64,000 nucleotides of DNA from Candidatus Rhodoluna planktonica (GCF_001854225.1 NZ_CP015208.1:1240001-1304000), one strand, 5' to 3'. Shown: positions 7,485 through 15,876, counted from the first letter of the stretch. The notes: generated by a model from the sequence alone, not told the origin. Made by a program: numbers and translations.

Positions 7485-10361
7485 TTACTTTACGGTAACG
7501 GTGCGAGTTGCAACAGTCTTACCGGCAACCTTGACAACCACTGACTTTGCGCCAGCTGAGAAGCCACGGAAGGTGTACCACTGTGCAGCTGCTGATGGTA
7601 GGCGAGGGGTGTAAACGCGACCGTTGATGGTCACAGTTACAGCCTTGCCTGCAGCGTTACGTACGGTGACGTTAACCGAACCAGTGGTTCCAGCAACAGT
7701 TGCGCTAACAACTGGTGCAGATTCAAGAACATTGACGTTTGCACTCAGTTCGTTTGCGAACTTAGTCTCGTCCCACTTTGTTGCAGTGTCGTCTGTAGTT
7801 ACAGCAGCAACCGCAAGTTGGTCAGTTCCAGCTGCGCCGAATGTGTAGTCAGCAGCACCAAGAGTTGCAGTGATTGAACCTGGGCCAGCAATGTCCTTGA
7901 TTGAACGCACAAAGACAGTTGCTAGACCGTTCTTGTCGAAGTTCTTGGTCACTGCATTAGCTGAACTGTTGATTTCAACAGATCCGTTACCTTGGAATGA
8001 AACACCGTATGGTGCGGCTGCGGACTTAGTCGAGACTGGGTTGCCCCACTTGTCAGTTAGCTTTGCAGTAACTGCGTAGGTAGTGTTCTTAACCATGTAT
8101 GAAGGTAGCGACCATGAGAAAGCTAGGTTTGACCCTGACAAGTTCTCTGGGAGATACGTCTTCAAAGTTGTCGAAGCTGACTTGCCACCCGAAGTAACTG
8201 TTACAGCCACACCAGTTGTGTTCACAACGTGTGAGTAGAGTGTCACACTGTAGTTACCACCAGCATCAGCGTTTAGAGTGATGCTGTCCTGGTACCAGGT
8301 GCTTTCGCCGGTCTTCTTGAACTGGAGGCCCTTGCCCGCGACAGTAACAACTGCGCCAGGAACGCCTACACTTGCAGCGTCAACCACTGTGCCAGCCAAA
8401 GCAACGTTTCCATCGTTAGGGCCGACAACAGTTGCACTTTCAGCGCCTGTAACAAAGTCGTCGTAAGTGATGTTAGTTGTGATTGTTGCTGGGGCGTTTA
8501 CAGATGCTACTGCTGCAGGGTTGAACAATGTCAAGACCTTGGTTGCTAGAACAGTACCCGGAACCGAGGCGGTGCCTTTGTAAACATTTGCAGTGATGTT
8601 GTCCGAACCGCCAGTTGTCACATAGTTGGTGAACGTCAATGTTGCAGTTCCATCCGCACCAACCACTACATCTTTGTCAAGCTTTGAAGTGTTTGAGGCT
8701 TGTACTCGGATGAAGAGAGAGTCGGCACCAGACTTAGCAGTCGCCTGTGAATAGGTGTCTTTAACTGTGAACTTTACAGTGACGGTGGATCCTGAAAGAA
8801 CATCATTGTCTGCAGACAAAGTGCTTACGGCTGCAGCAGTATAGGTGCCAGTGTAAGCGGTAGATGCAACCTTGGTGCCGTCACTCTTAATCACGTAGAA
8901 GGTGACCTTAAAGGCTTCGCCCTCTAGCGCGGTAGCTGAAGTTACAGTAACTGAGAACTGCCCCTTCGCATCGGTCAGACCCGACACGATTGAAGCGCGA
9001 TTAACCTTGGCAATCGAGCCGTTAGCGCCACTGACTGTGTAGTTGCCTGTTGCTGAAAGGTATGAAGTTGCCTGAACAACGGCAAAAACGCGGACGCTCG
9101 ACACTGCTTTATCATTCGCAATTGTGGTCTCAGTCACCTGAGATTTGAATGTAAATGACTTTGTCGCTGGGCGTAATTCAATAGAACCATCAGTGTGGGC
9201 TGTTTGAATTGCGTTTGCTGAATCCGTGACAGTGGCCTTAATTTTCACAACGGTTGCATCAGAGGTACCCGCAACTGGAGTGTATGAAACGCCAGTAAAG
9301 GTAGTCGCAGCTGCATCATTGTAGGCAACATTCAAACTAATTGCAGTGTCTAGAGTGCTGGTTTCTGTCGCTGTGAAATACAAGCGGCCGGCAGCATCTA
9401 GAGATGAAAAGCCCGCAGGGGCAGCATAAGTCTCAGTTAGGGCTGTCGAACCGTTTTTCAATACAATCTTCGACACATCTACCTGGTCTAGGTTGATGTT
9501 AGAAGGTAGTTCTAGCGATCCCGCAATGACTGCACCAGCCTCGTTAAGCAGTGCTGTGTTGTCTGCCTTCACAAAATTCTCGACGCGAGGAATAATTGTT
9601 ACCGCTTTTGGATCGACAAAAGTGATTTGCTGGGCATCTGAGGCATAGGCGGCATCTACTGTTGAGTAGTCTGCAGTTGCCTCTGTTTCAACCCACGAGC
9701 GGATTGTGATTGAAGCGCCACCATCTCCAAGTTCAAACGCATCCGACGGACCCCATGTGTTGGTGCCAGAAGTGATTGCGCCAGAAATACGGCCTGAGTC
9801 ATTGTTCGTTGTCTTGTCGTCAATAGGTTGTACGACAAGTTCAGCAGCTCTAGACGCAGAGGAGATCGACCTGATTACAAGTTTGGTAATTCCAAACTTC
9901 GCAAAATCTACCTCGAATTCGCCGCGAACTTCATCGGTATCGCCTGCAGCGGTACCAAAGCCACTGGTCGTTCCATGGTCTTCAACCACTACGACTGCGA
10001 CATCATCGTCAGTCGAAGAAGTGTCCAAAGAGTCCATATCTACTCTTGCACCTAGAGAGTTAAAACCCTCAAGAGTCACTGATTGGCCATTAGTTAGCGA
10101 ACCATCAGCCACCTTGAAGTAGAGATTTGTTTTGTCAGGGTTAGAGATTTCGTAGGCCAAAGTCGATGGGTTGACCAGACCTGAAACAGTTGTTTTTACA
10201 GAAAATGAATCTGTTGTAAGCGAACCGTACTTTGTACCTGCAGTTGGCGCCAAGGTCACATCGCCAGCTGCTGCGTTAGCAGCAACTGAGGTTAGACCTG
10301 TTACACCTAGAGCTAGAACAGTACCGAACGCCAAACCCTTTTTGATTAGGTTCTTAGACAT
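7485..10361 (-). CDS. Large exported surface (S-layer-like) protein 1
   Basis: 958 residues. A Sec signal peptide (MSKNLIKKGLAFGTVLALGV..., cleavage near SVAANAA, about residue 31) is followed by Thr/Ser/Val/Ala-rich beta domains with few charged residues and no Cys. Ig-like modules are suggested by segments such as VKFTVKDTYSQATAKSG and VTAKLTDKWGNPVS. The last ~65 residues match the C-terminus of the second surface protein (11432-13975), ending in the identical VVVKVAGKTVATRTVTVK. The shared tail may be the wall- or self-assembly module. Size, composition, leader hairpin and strong terminator fit an abundant surface-layer protein; the S-layer role is inference. Codon choice looks more optimised than in neighbouring genes. 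Confidence 0.75.
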   Translation of the reverse strand: MSKNLIKKGLAFGTVLALGVTGLTSVAANAAAGDVTLAPTAGTKYGSLTTDSFSVKTTVSGLVNPSTLAYEISNPDKTNLYFKVADGSLTNGQSVTLEGFNSLGARVDMDSLDTSSTDDDVAVVVVEDHGTTSGFGTAAGDTDEVRGEFEVDFAKFGITKLVIRSISSASRAAELVVQPIDDKTTNNDSGRISGAITSGTNTWGPSDAFELGDGGASITIRSWVETEATADYSTVDAAYASDAQQITFVDPKAVTIIPRVENFVKADNTALLNEAGAVIAGSLELPSNINLDQVDVSKIVLKNGSTALTETYAAPAGFSSLDAAGRLYFTATETSTLDTAISLNVAYNDAAATTFTGVSYTPVAGTSDATVVKIKATVTDSANAIQTAHTDGSIELRPATKSFTFKSQVTETTIANDKAVSSVRVFAVVQATSYLSATGNYTVSGANGSIAKVNRASIVSGLTDAKGQFSVTVTSATALEGEAFKVTFYVIKSDGTKVASTAYTGTYTAAAVSTLSADNDVLSGSTVTVKFTVKDTYSQATAKSGADSLFIRVQASNTSKLDKDVVVGADGTATLTFTNYVTTGGSDNITANVYKGTASVPGTVLATKVLTLFNPAAVASVNAPATITTNITYDDFVTGAESATVVGPNDGNVALAGTVVDAASVGVPGAVVTVAGKGLQFKKTGESTWYQDSITLNADAGGNYSVTLYSHVVNTTGVAVTVTSGGKSASTTLKTYLPENLSGSNLAFSWSLPSYMVKNTTYAVTAKLTDKWGNPVSTKSAAAPYGVSFQGNGSVEINSSANAVTKNFDKNGLATVFVRSIKDIAGPGSITATLGAADYTFGAAGTDQLAVAAVTTDDTATKWDETKFANELSANVNVLESAPVVSATVAGTTGSVNVTVRNAAGKAVTVTINGRVYTPRLPSAAAQWYTFRGFSAGAKSVVVKVAGKTVATRTVTVK

Positions 10362-10364
10362 TTA

Positions 10365-10415
10365 GTCTCTTTCTTTTCTTGGTTTATTAGCCATACAGTC
10401 ACGTGAAATGTATGG
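10365..10415 (-). promoter_or_regulatory. Conserved 5' leader with hairpin (surface protein 1)
   Basis: The purine-rich ribosome-binding stretch complementary to 10365-10386 is identical over 22 bases to 13979-14000. Next to it 10391-10415 forms a hairpin (CCATACA / TGTATGG) around a CACGTGA-type loop. The homologous leader at 14004-14028 has different stem bases that still pair. Confidence 0.7.
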
Positions 10416-10474
10416 ATTGTGAAGCCCCGCATTTCGATCACCAAGCAGACCGAACACAAGGGTTCACAACCTAG

Positions 10475-10506
10475 ATAACTAGAGGCCGAGAAGAACATCA
10501 CGGTTC
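10475..10506 (-). promoter_or_regulatory. Putative shared promoter/activator element (surface protein 1)
   Basis: On the minus strand GAACCG (10501-10506) is followed by exactly 20 bases and then AGTTAT (10475-10480), 114 bases from the start codon. The same arrangement occurs before surface protein 2 and the sigma gene. Two more AACCGT copies lie upstream (10543-10548 and 10572-10577). Confidence 0.5.
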
Positions 10507-10611
10507 AGAGTCGATGTCTAAACGGACATAGATGAAACGTGAACGGTTACGCATGGACATACGTCGGATGTACGGTTTACCGTAGAGACAAGTTCTACGT
10601 TCGGGGGATAC

Positions 10612-11352
10612 ATGAACTCAATCGCTCTAACCGAAACGAAAATGTCGGTTCTTGAAGACTTGCTTGACTCGTTATTGAAAAGCGCAACACCAAGCGAATT
10701 TTGTCGAGCACTGGTGCACAGCGACTACATGGGTCAAGAAACCCAAGGTGCTCACCTGTTCACACTCGACCAACAATCACAGTTGGCCAATGCCGCCAGT
10801 TATGGTTTGCCGTGTGGCAACGGCGAGGCCATCTCCATCTGGGATAACAACCCGTTGGGCGAAGCCATCCGCTCTAAATCAATGACCTTTGATAGCAGCC
10901 ACGAGTTTGCCTTTGGTAAAGGTTTGGCCTGCATCCCGCTGCTGCGCGAATCGATGCCGCTAGGTTGCCTGGCTTTGGTTATCGACAACAGCGCTAAACA
11001 TGTTCCGTTTGAAGAAGAGCTTGTGCCGCTAGTTGGCAAAATTGCCGCCTATTTGGTGAACCAAAACTCGGGTTTCAGACACCAATCACGTCGCGACTCG
11101 GCAGGCAGCCCAGACGATCTAACCCAGCGCCAAATTCGCATCATCGAATTTATGGCTGAAGGCTATGTGAATGCAGAAATCGCGCGCGAGCTTTTGGTTA
11201 GCGAATCAACTGTTCGCCAAGAAACCGTGCGCATCTATCGCGCACTCGATGTGCCAAACCGCACCGAGGCAGCAAAGAAAGCCAGGGCACTTGGTCTGAT
11301 TAAGCGCCCCCCCCCCCCGCGATTGAGCGAGCAGTCTAAGCAGTTGGCTTAA
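10612..11352 (+). CDS. GAF-like/LuxR-type transcription regulator
   Basis: 246 residues. The N-terminal ~145 residues look like a GAF-type sensor fold (HLFTLDQQSQLANAASYG... ending SMPLGCLALVIDN). A linker leads to a LuxR-type helix-turn-helix (about 172-228: LTQRQIRIIEFMAEG, VNAEIARELLVSESTVRQE). It is not a two-component receiver. A GGGGGA ribosome site precedes ATG 10612. The gene is divergent from surface-protein gene 1 and convergent with surface-protein gene 2, so control of one or both is plausible but inferred. A run of 12 C at 11307-11318 encodes the prolines near the C-terminus; slippage there would alter only the last dozen residues. Confidence 0.8.
   Translation: MNSIALTETKMSVLEDLLDSLLKSATPSEFCRALVHSDYMGQETQGAHLFTLDQQSQLANAASYGLPCGNGEAISIWDNNPLGEAIRSKSMTFDSSHEFAFGKGLACIPLLRESMPLGCLALVIDNSAKHVPFEEELVPLVGKIAAYLVNQNSGFRHQSRRDSAGSPDDLTQRQIRIIEFMAEGYVNAEIARELLVSESTVRQETVRIYRALDVPNRTEAAKKARALGLIKRPPPPRLSEQSKQLA
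11307..11318 (+). repeat. Homopolymer of 12 C inside the regulator gene
   Basis: An uninterrupted run of 12 cytosines encodes the Pro stretch after GLIKR in the GAF-LuxR regulator. Such tracts are prone to replication slippage and to sequencing error. Confidence 0.9.
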
Positions 11353-11355
11353 ACG

Positions 11356-11387
11356 AAAATCCCCCCGGCCGAAGCCGGAGGGATTTT
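11356..11387. terminator. Bidirectional terminator between convergent genes
   Basis: AAAATCCC-C-CCGGC (11356-11369) pairs with GCCGG-A-GGGATTTT (11374-11387), one mismatch, loop CGAA. It has A/T runs on both sides and serves the regulator gene (plus) and surface-protein gene 2 (minus). Confidence 0.85.
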
Positions 11388-11431
11388 CTGCTTCTACCGC
11401 TAGGGGGCTAGCGGATAGATCTTTGCGTTAC

Positions 11432-13975
11432 TTACTTTACGGTAACGGTGCGAGTTGCAACAGTCTTACCTGCAACCTTGACAACCACAGTCTTCTTACC
11501 TGCGGTGGTCTTAGCTGAGAAAGGCTGAACATCAGCAGCAGCGCGACGAGCGATTACTACCTTGCCGTTTACAGTGATTACAACACCCTGACCAGCAGCG
11601 TTGCGAACAGTTACGTTCACAGCCTTGGTCACACCAGCAACAGCAGCTGCTACTGGTAGTGAACCAATCTTGATGGTCTTGGTTGCAACTACGTCGTCGT
11701 TGTTTGACGCCTCTGCAAGGGTACCGTTAGCACCTGCGTAGGTTAGCTTGATGCTTGCAGAACCTAGTTCATTCGCACCTAGTAGGTAACGGAAGGTTAG
11801 GGTTCCGTCAGCCTCGGTAGTTGCAGGCAATGAACCAATTAGTAGACCTGGGCCGTCGTAAACAACAGATACCTTAGAGGCGTCTGCGTCAACAGCGTTA
11901 CCAAACTTGTCAACTAGCTTGGCAACAACCACAAGGGTCTTACCTGCACCGATTGACGAAGGAGTGGTCTCCCATGACCATGAAGCACCTGAGGTGCTTG
12001 CGTTGGCGAAGGTCACCTTGGTGGTCTTAACGGTGGTGCCGGCAGTTACAGTTACAGTCTTCTCACCAGTTGAGGTGCTGAATACCGAGAATGCAACGTC
12101 ACCGTTTGATGCTGCACCAAGTACTACTGCTGAGTCCTTGAAGTAGCTTCCGCCAACCTTGATCATCAGACCAGGAGCCGAAACAGTGACCTTGCCACCG
12201 ACGTTAGCTGAAGCAGTGATTGCAACAGCGTTCGAGTGGGTAGGAGCAGTTCCGCCGACAACAGCGTTGTAGGTGGTAAGTGCCTGGTCAGTAATTGAAC
12301 CTGAGTAAGTTGCTGATGGGTCAGTGTCGATGGTGTCAGCTGATGCAGTAACGGTTAGGTTGGTTACGATCTGCTCGCTACCGTTGGTTACATCAAGTTG
12401 TGACCAGTTAAGAGTGGTCGCATTCTGAGTCTGTACCTCAGCAGTTACAACAACTGGTGAAGTTGCATCATCGCTCTTGTCAGTAACGGTGATGGTTCCA
12501 GTTCCGTTAGTGATGGTCGCGATGTGGGTGTCAACAGTTGCATCGCCAGCTGGGGTGGTCGCGTAAATACGAGCAGCGCCAGAGATAGGTGCACCGTAGT
12601 TGTCACGAACGTAGAAGGAAAGCGATGCAGCTGCGCCTGAAGCGATTGAACGCTGTCCAGCATCTGCAAAGTCATCTGCGCGAACAATGGTGTAGGCAGC
12701 GTTAGCCCATAGAAGCTCTAGGCCCTGTGCACCAGTTGCAAGGTTACCGGTGTTGGTGTCTAGTGCGACGCCCTCAGAGGTAGCGGTGAAGGTTAGCTTG
12801 TCGCCGGCAGTACCAAGCTGGTTGGTAACTGCTAGCTTGACCTGACCATTTGCGTCAGTTACGACGTTTAGGTTCACGGTCTGTCCAACGGCCGCCGCTG
12901 CGGTGCCATTGATCTTTACCAATGCGGTTGCAGGGGTGGTGATCGCAGTAGATGCAACAGTTACAACGGCAGGGATGCCTGCTGCAACTGCTTTGCCATC
13001 CGACTTCTTAAGAGTAAGAACGACCTCGGCTGACTTTACCCCAGTGCGAACCTTGTCCTGCTTCAGGGTTGCGGCCTGGTTTGCAGGAGCAATTACTTCA
13101 GTGTCGGTGGTGTCAGTTACTGCAGCAGTGATGCTTGAAACAGTTACTGCAGCAACGCTCTGAGAAGCAACGTTACCAACAGCAGTGCCATCAACCTTAA
13201 GTTGTGCGGTGTAGGTGGTGCCGCCAGCCACAGTGGTGGTTCCAGTTGCTGACCACTTTGCGTCTGCAAATGATGCGTTGCCATCCTGAGCGTTGCCACC
13301 AGCAAAGTCAACTGTCACTGCGTTGTTTGCAAGCATTGCTGAGTTTAGTTCTGGGGTAATTACAGAAGATGCGGCCAATGAGGCTGCGCCAGCTACAGGA
13401 GCGGTAAGAGTAGTAACTGCGGTTAGGTCTGCAACCTTGTGGAAGGTAACAGTGCGGGTTGGCGACGAGTACTCGGTGGTGTCGATTACACCATCGTTGT
13501 CAAGGTCAAGCCATGCGGTTACGTTCGCCGAAACAGTAGCGGTACCCGAAACGGTTAGCTTAACTGCAGCGGTTTCGGTGTAAGCAGCAATCTGCTCACC
13601 GTCAACAGCAGGGGTGCTGCGTGCAGGTAGCTTATCGGTTACGAATGATGCGTTGGCTGTAGAGCTGTTTGCAGTAGCGAATGTGTACGATGCTCCGCCG
13701 CCAGTTAGGTCAGAACCAATTGCAGCAGATACAACCTTGTCGCCAGTCTGGTCGATCTTGAAGCGTAGGTCACCAAGCTGCGAGGTTGCAACTGCGCCAC
13801 CGAATTCGGCCTTTAGCACGAATGCGCCAGCCAAGGTGGTCAGGTACGAGGTACCGGTGTTTGGAGTCAAGGCAACGTTGTCAACCGCGAACGCCGGAGC
13901 GCCAGTGATAACCGATGAGCCCAGAGCAACCAATGCACCAAATGCCACGCCCTTACGGGTTAGGTTTTTAGACAT
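11432..13975 (-). CDS. Large exported surface (S-layer-like) protein 2
   Basis: 847 residues from ATG 13975, chosen because it gives MSKNLTRKGVAFGALVALGS, matching surface protein 1, and is preceded by the same purine-rich leader. An upstream in-frame ATG at 14053 lies inside the conserved hairpin leader and is rejected. Signal peptide cleavage is likely near APAFA (about residue 30). The body is Thr/Ala/Val-rich beta structure with Ig-like pieces (LSFYVRDNYGAPISGA, VVAKLVDKFGNAVDAD) and no Cys. The final ~65 residues share the repeat-like tail of surface protein 1, including an identical 18-residue end. Paralogue of 7485-10361, but the middle has diverged strongly. Probable surface-layer or wall-associated protein. 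Confidence 0.75.
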   Translation of the reverse strand: MSKNLTRKGVAFGALVALGSSVITGAPAFAVDNVALTPNTGTSYLTTLAGAFVLKAEFGGAVATSQLGDLRFKIDQTGDKVVSAAIGSDLTGGGASYTFATANSSTANASFVTDKLPARSTPAVDGEQIAAYTETAAVKLTVSGTATVSANVTAWLDLDNDGVIDTTEYSSPTRTVTFHKVADLTAVTTLTAPVAGAASLAASSVITPELNSAMLANNAVTVDFAGGNAQDGNASFADAKWSATGTTTVAGGTTYTAQLKVDGTAVGNVASQSVAAVTVSSITAAVTDTTDTEVIAPANQAATLKQDKVRTGVKSAEVVLTLKKSDGKAVAAGIPAVVTVASTAITTPATALVKINGTAAAAVGQTVNLNVVTDANGQVKLAVTNQLGTAGDKLTFTATSEGVALDTNTGNLATGAQGLELLWANAAYTIVRADDFADAGQRSIASGAAASLSFYVRDNYGAPISGAARIYATTPAGDATVDTHIATITNGTGTITVTDKSDDATSPVVVTAEVQTQNATTLNWSQLDVTNGSEQIVTNLTVTASADTIDTDPSATYSGSITDQALTTYNAVVGGTAPTHSNAVAITASANVGGKVTVSAPGLMIKVGGSYFKDSAVVLGAASNGDVAFSVFSTSTGEKTVTVTAGTTVKTTKVTFANASTSGASWSWETTPSSIGAGKTLVVVAKLVDKFGNAVDADASKVSVVYDGPGLLIGSLPATTEADGTLTFRYLLGANELGSASIKLTYAGANGTLAEASNNDDVVATKTIKIGSLPVAAAVAGVTKAVNVTVRNAAGQGVVITVNGKVVIARRAAADVQPFSAKTTAGKKTVVVKVAGKTVATRTVTVK

Positions 13976-13978
13976 TAT

Positions 13979-14028
13979 GTCTCTTTCTTTTCTTGGTTTA
14001 AATCCATGTATCCACGTGAAATACATGG
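13979..14028 (-). promoter_or_regulatory. Conserved 5' leader with hairpin (surface protein 2)
   Basis: 13979-14000 is identical to 10365-10386. 14004-14028 forms a hairpin (CCATGTAT / ATACATGG) with a CACGTGA-type loop. Stem changes relative to the first leader are compensated, pointing to a conserved RNA structure. Confidence 0.7.
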
Positions 14029-14086
14029 CTAAATAAGCCCTTTCCGGGAGCAACCAAGCAGAACCCGGGCAAGACTTACATACAGA

Positions 14087-14118
14087 CTAACGGACAATTG
14101 TCCGGTCTATTACGGTTT
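14087..14118 (-). promoter_or_regulatory. Putative shared promoter/activator element plus palindrome (surface protein 2)
   Basis: On the minus strand AAACCG (14113-14118), 20 bases, then CGTTAG (14087-14092), 112 bases from the start codon. The perfect 14-base palindrome CGGACAATTGTCCG (14091-14104) sits between the blocks and overlaps the second one, as an operator would. Confidence 0.55.
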
Positions 14119-14148
14119 GTCTGGTTAAAACTTTTATGTCGAATAGTG

Positions 14149-14174
14149 AAAACCCCTGATCTCTCAGGGGTTTT
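14149..14174 (-). terminator. Terminator after the sigma-factor gene
   Basis: AAAACCCCTGA (14149-14159) pairs perfectly with TCAGGGGTTTT (14164-14174) around a 4-base loop. It insulates the sigma gene from the surface-protein-2 promoter region. Confidence 0.85.
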
Positions 14175-14194
14175 TCTTAGAGGGCCAGAAAAGT

Positions 14195-15613
14195 TTATTT
14201 ATACACGAATGTCAGTGATGAGCCGACAACCTGGGCAACATTAGGGTCAACAATCAACTCAAGACGAATTTCTCCATTTGAAATTTCTGAATCTGTATAA
14301 ACGTCGCCAGTTTTAGCATCCTGAACGTGACTTGCTTCACCAAAATAAACGTAGTGATCTAAACCCTTCGAATCGCGTGCGACGACATAGTCCGATTTGC
14401 GGCCGTAGACGTTGTAAGTCTTCTTTTCAAGCTGAATTGTGAGCGTCAAGTTTTGGAATGGATGTAGGTCATCCGCGTCAAAAATAAAGTCGGCGATCAA
14501 GCCATTTGATGACTCAACAACATAAGGCAGTGCATCGAAGCTATTGCCATTTTTAGCAAGCACTAAATAATCAGACTGAACGCTGTTATCGAAAACCTGG
14601 ACAAGATCTTTGACATCAAACGGGCTCGCGCTGGGCGAAGGTGCAGAATCTGGAATTGCGACCACGTTTGAAACTGATGCAGCAATGGTCTGGATAACCG
14701 GCTGAGTGGCATCGTTGGTGGTTGCCTCGGTGGTTTCGGTCGCTGCGGCTGAATTGCTGTTTGAAGAATCGGCTGGCGCTGCGCTTTGCGAAGCTGCAGG
14801 GGCCGGAGCCTCAGCGATGTTGTTGGTGTCATTGTTTCGGGTGAAGGTGAGCACCGAACCTAATCCGAGCATCAAGAACAAAACAAAAACCATGGCCTTA
14901 GCGCCAACATTCTTGGCATCGGCGGCAGCCTTGCGGGCCGCAACCGAGAGAATCTGGCTGAGAGTCATGCCGGCAGTTTCAACCTCGCCGATAAGTGCTT
15001 TCTTGAAGGCGGCGCGAGCACGGTGCAGAAGCTGCAAGGTAGCGTTTTCGCTAAGGCCAACCTGCTCAGCAATTTCACGAGTCGACTTCTCTTCATACAT
15101 GCTGGCCAACAGCACCTCGCGGTGACGAGGGTTCAGTTTGCTCAGGGCCAAACGCACGATGGCGGCATCTTCGGCCTGCTCGACAATAGAGCCAACCTCG
15201 GGGTCGCTTGATTCAAATTCAGGATGCGCATCGATGTCACTGATTTGGGCACGGCTTTGCGCGCGAATCACATCGAGACACAACAGGCGCACTTTCCACT
15301 TCAGGAAGCGCAGCACGCCAAGCTCGCTGTCGAGCTCGGGCAAAGTGACCATTAGATAAAGGAACGCGTCTTGAACAACCTCATCAACCTGGCTTGGGTT
15401 TCTGAGGAAACGTCGAGCGTGACGCTCGAGGTGTGGGCGAAAGCGAGTGTAGATGTTGGCGAAGTCTTGGGCGCTCCACTCTTTGAGAACTGCGCGTGGT
15501 TCGGCCGATGCGGCCTGAACTTCTGATTCGCCAAACTCAAGATCTGATTCTTCATCGAGCAACGCCTCGAGTTCGGCATCAGTTGGGATGCGCGGTTCGA
15601 TTGGCTCGGTCAT
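14195..15613 (-). CDS. ECF-type sigma factor fused to a membrane helix and outside domain
   Basis: 472 residues. Residues ~45-125 carry sigma region 2 (DFANIYTRFRPHLERHARRF, VDEVVQDAFLYLM). Residues ~160-215 carry region 4 (LNPRHREVLLASMYEEKSTREIAEQVG, then SENATLQLLHRARAAFKKAL in the same helix-turn-helix). One transmembrane helix follows (about 240-260, MVFVLFLMLGLGSVL), then a Ser/Ala/Thr-rich linker (about 265-320) and a ~140-residue beta domain that should lie outside the membrane. Normal ECF factors are ~180-200 residues and soluble, with the membrane sensor on a separate anti-sigma; here both are in one chain. It could be held at the membrane until proteolysis or sense wall state directly. 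Its own upstream region matches the elements before both surface-protein genes. Confidence 0.85.
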   Translation of the reverse strand: MTEPIEPRIPTDAELEALLDEESDLEFGESEVQAASAEPRAVLKEWSAQDFANIYTRFRPHLERHARRFLRNPSQVDEVVQDAFLYLMVTLPELDSELGVLRFLKWKVRLLCLDVIRAQSRAQISDIDAHPEFESSDPEVGSIVEQAEDAAIVRLALSKLNPRHREVLLASMYEEKSTREIAEQVGLSENATLQLLHRARAAFKKALIGEVETAGMTLSQILSVAARKAAADAKNVGAKAMVFVLFLMLGLGSVLTFTRNNDTNNIAEAPAPAASQSAAPADSSNSNSAAATETTEATTNDATQPVIQTIAASVSNVVAIPDSAPSPSASPFDVKDLVQVFDNSVQSDYLVLAKNGNSFDALPYVVESSNGLIADFIFDADDLHPFQNLTLTIQLEKKTYNVYGRKSDYVVARDSKGLDHYVYFGEASHVQDAKTGDVYTDSEISNGEIRLELIVDPNVAQVVGSSLTFVYK

Positions 15614-15623
15614 CAGAATCCTT

Positions 15624-15650
15624 TAGGTTTTGTAGGTTTTGTAGGTTTTG
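15624..15650. repeat. 9-base tandem repeat in the sigma gene leader
   Basis: Three exact copies of TAGGTTTTG lie 10-37 bases before the sigma start codon, next to its AAAGGAT ribosome site. Copy-number change would alter leader spacing and possibly translation. Confidence 0.8.
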
Positions 15651-15726
15651 GGCGTCGCTGGTTGGTGCTGGGGTTTGTTGTTGGAGGATGACGGCCGACC
15701 GGGCCTGTTCCCCACTAACAACTTTA

Positions 15727-15758
15727 TATACGTCGGCGAGCGCCGTCTATTACGGTTT
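15727..15758 (-). promoter_or_regulatory. Putative shared promoter/activator element (sigma gene)
   Basis: On the minus strand AAACCG (15753-15758), exactly 20 bases, then CGTATA (15727-15732), 114 bases from the sigma start. The 14 bases GTCTATTACGGTTT (15745-15758) are identical to 14105-14118. An inverted repeat CGGCG/CGCCG (15734-15745) lies between the blocks. Confidence 0.55.
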
Positions 15759-15829
15759 TCTGTCGTTATCCACAGATTTTGTGTACGGCTAGGGTTTGGG
15801 GTTATTGCTAGGTCATTCTGGTTTTGTGG

Positions 15830-15866
15830 TTGACATAGTTTCGAAGTTGTACGCACAATGTACGCA
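15830..15866 (+). promoter_or_regulatory. Toxin-antitoxin promoter with direct-repeat operator
   Basis: TTGACA (15830-15835), an 18-base gap and CACAAT (15854-15859) form a plausible promoter. TGTACGCA occurs twice (15848-15855 and 15859-15866), 11 bases apart, overlapping the -10 region: one helical turn, as expected for cooperative ribbon-helix-helix binding. Confidence 0.6.
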
Positions 15867-15876
15867 AGGAGTGAAA

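Noticed and set aside
13976-14053. Upstream ATG giving surface protein 2 a 26-residue extension
   Set aside because: The extension lies within the conserved hairpin and ribosome-site leader and would bury the signal peptide.
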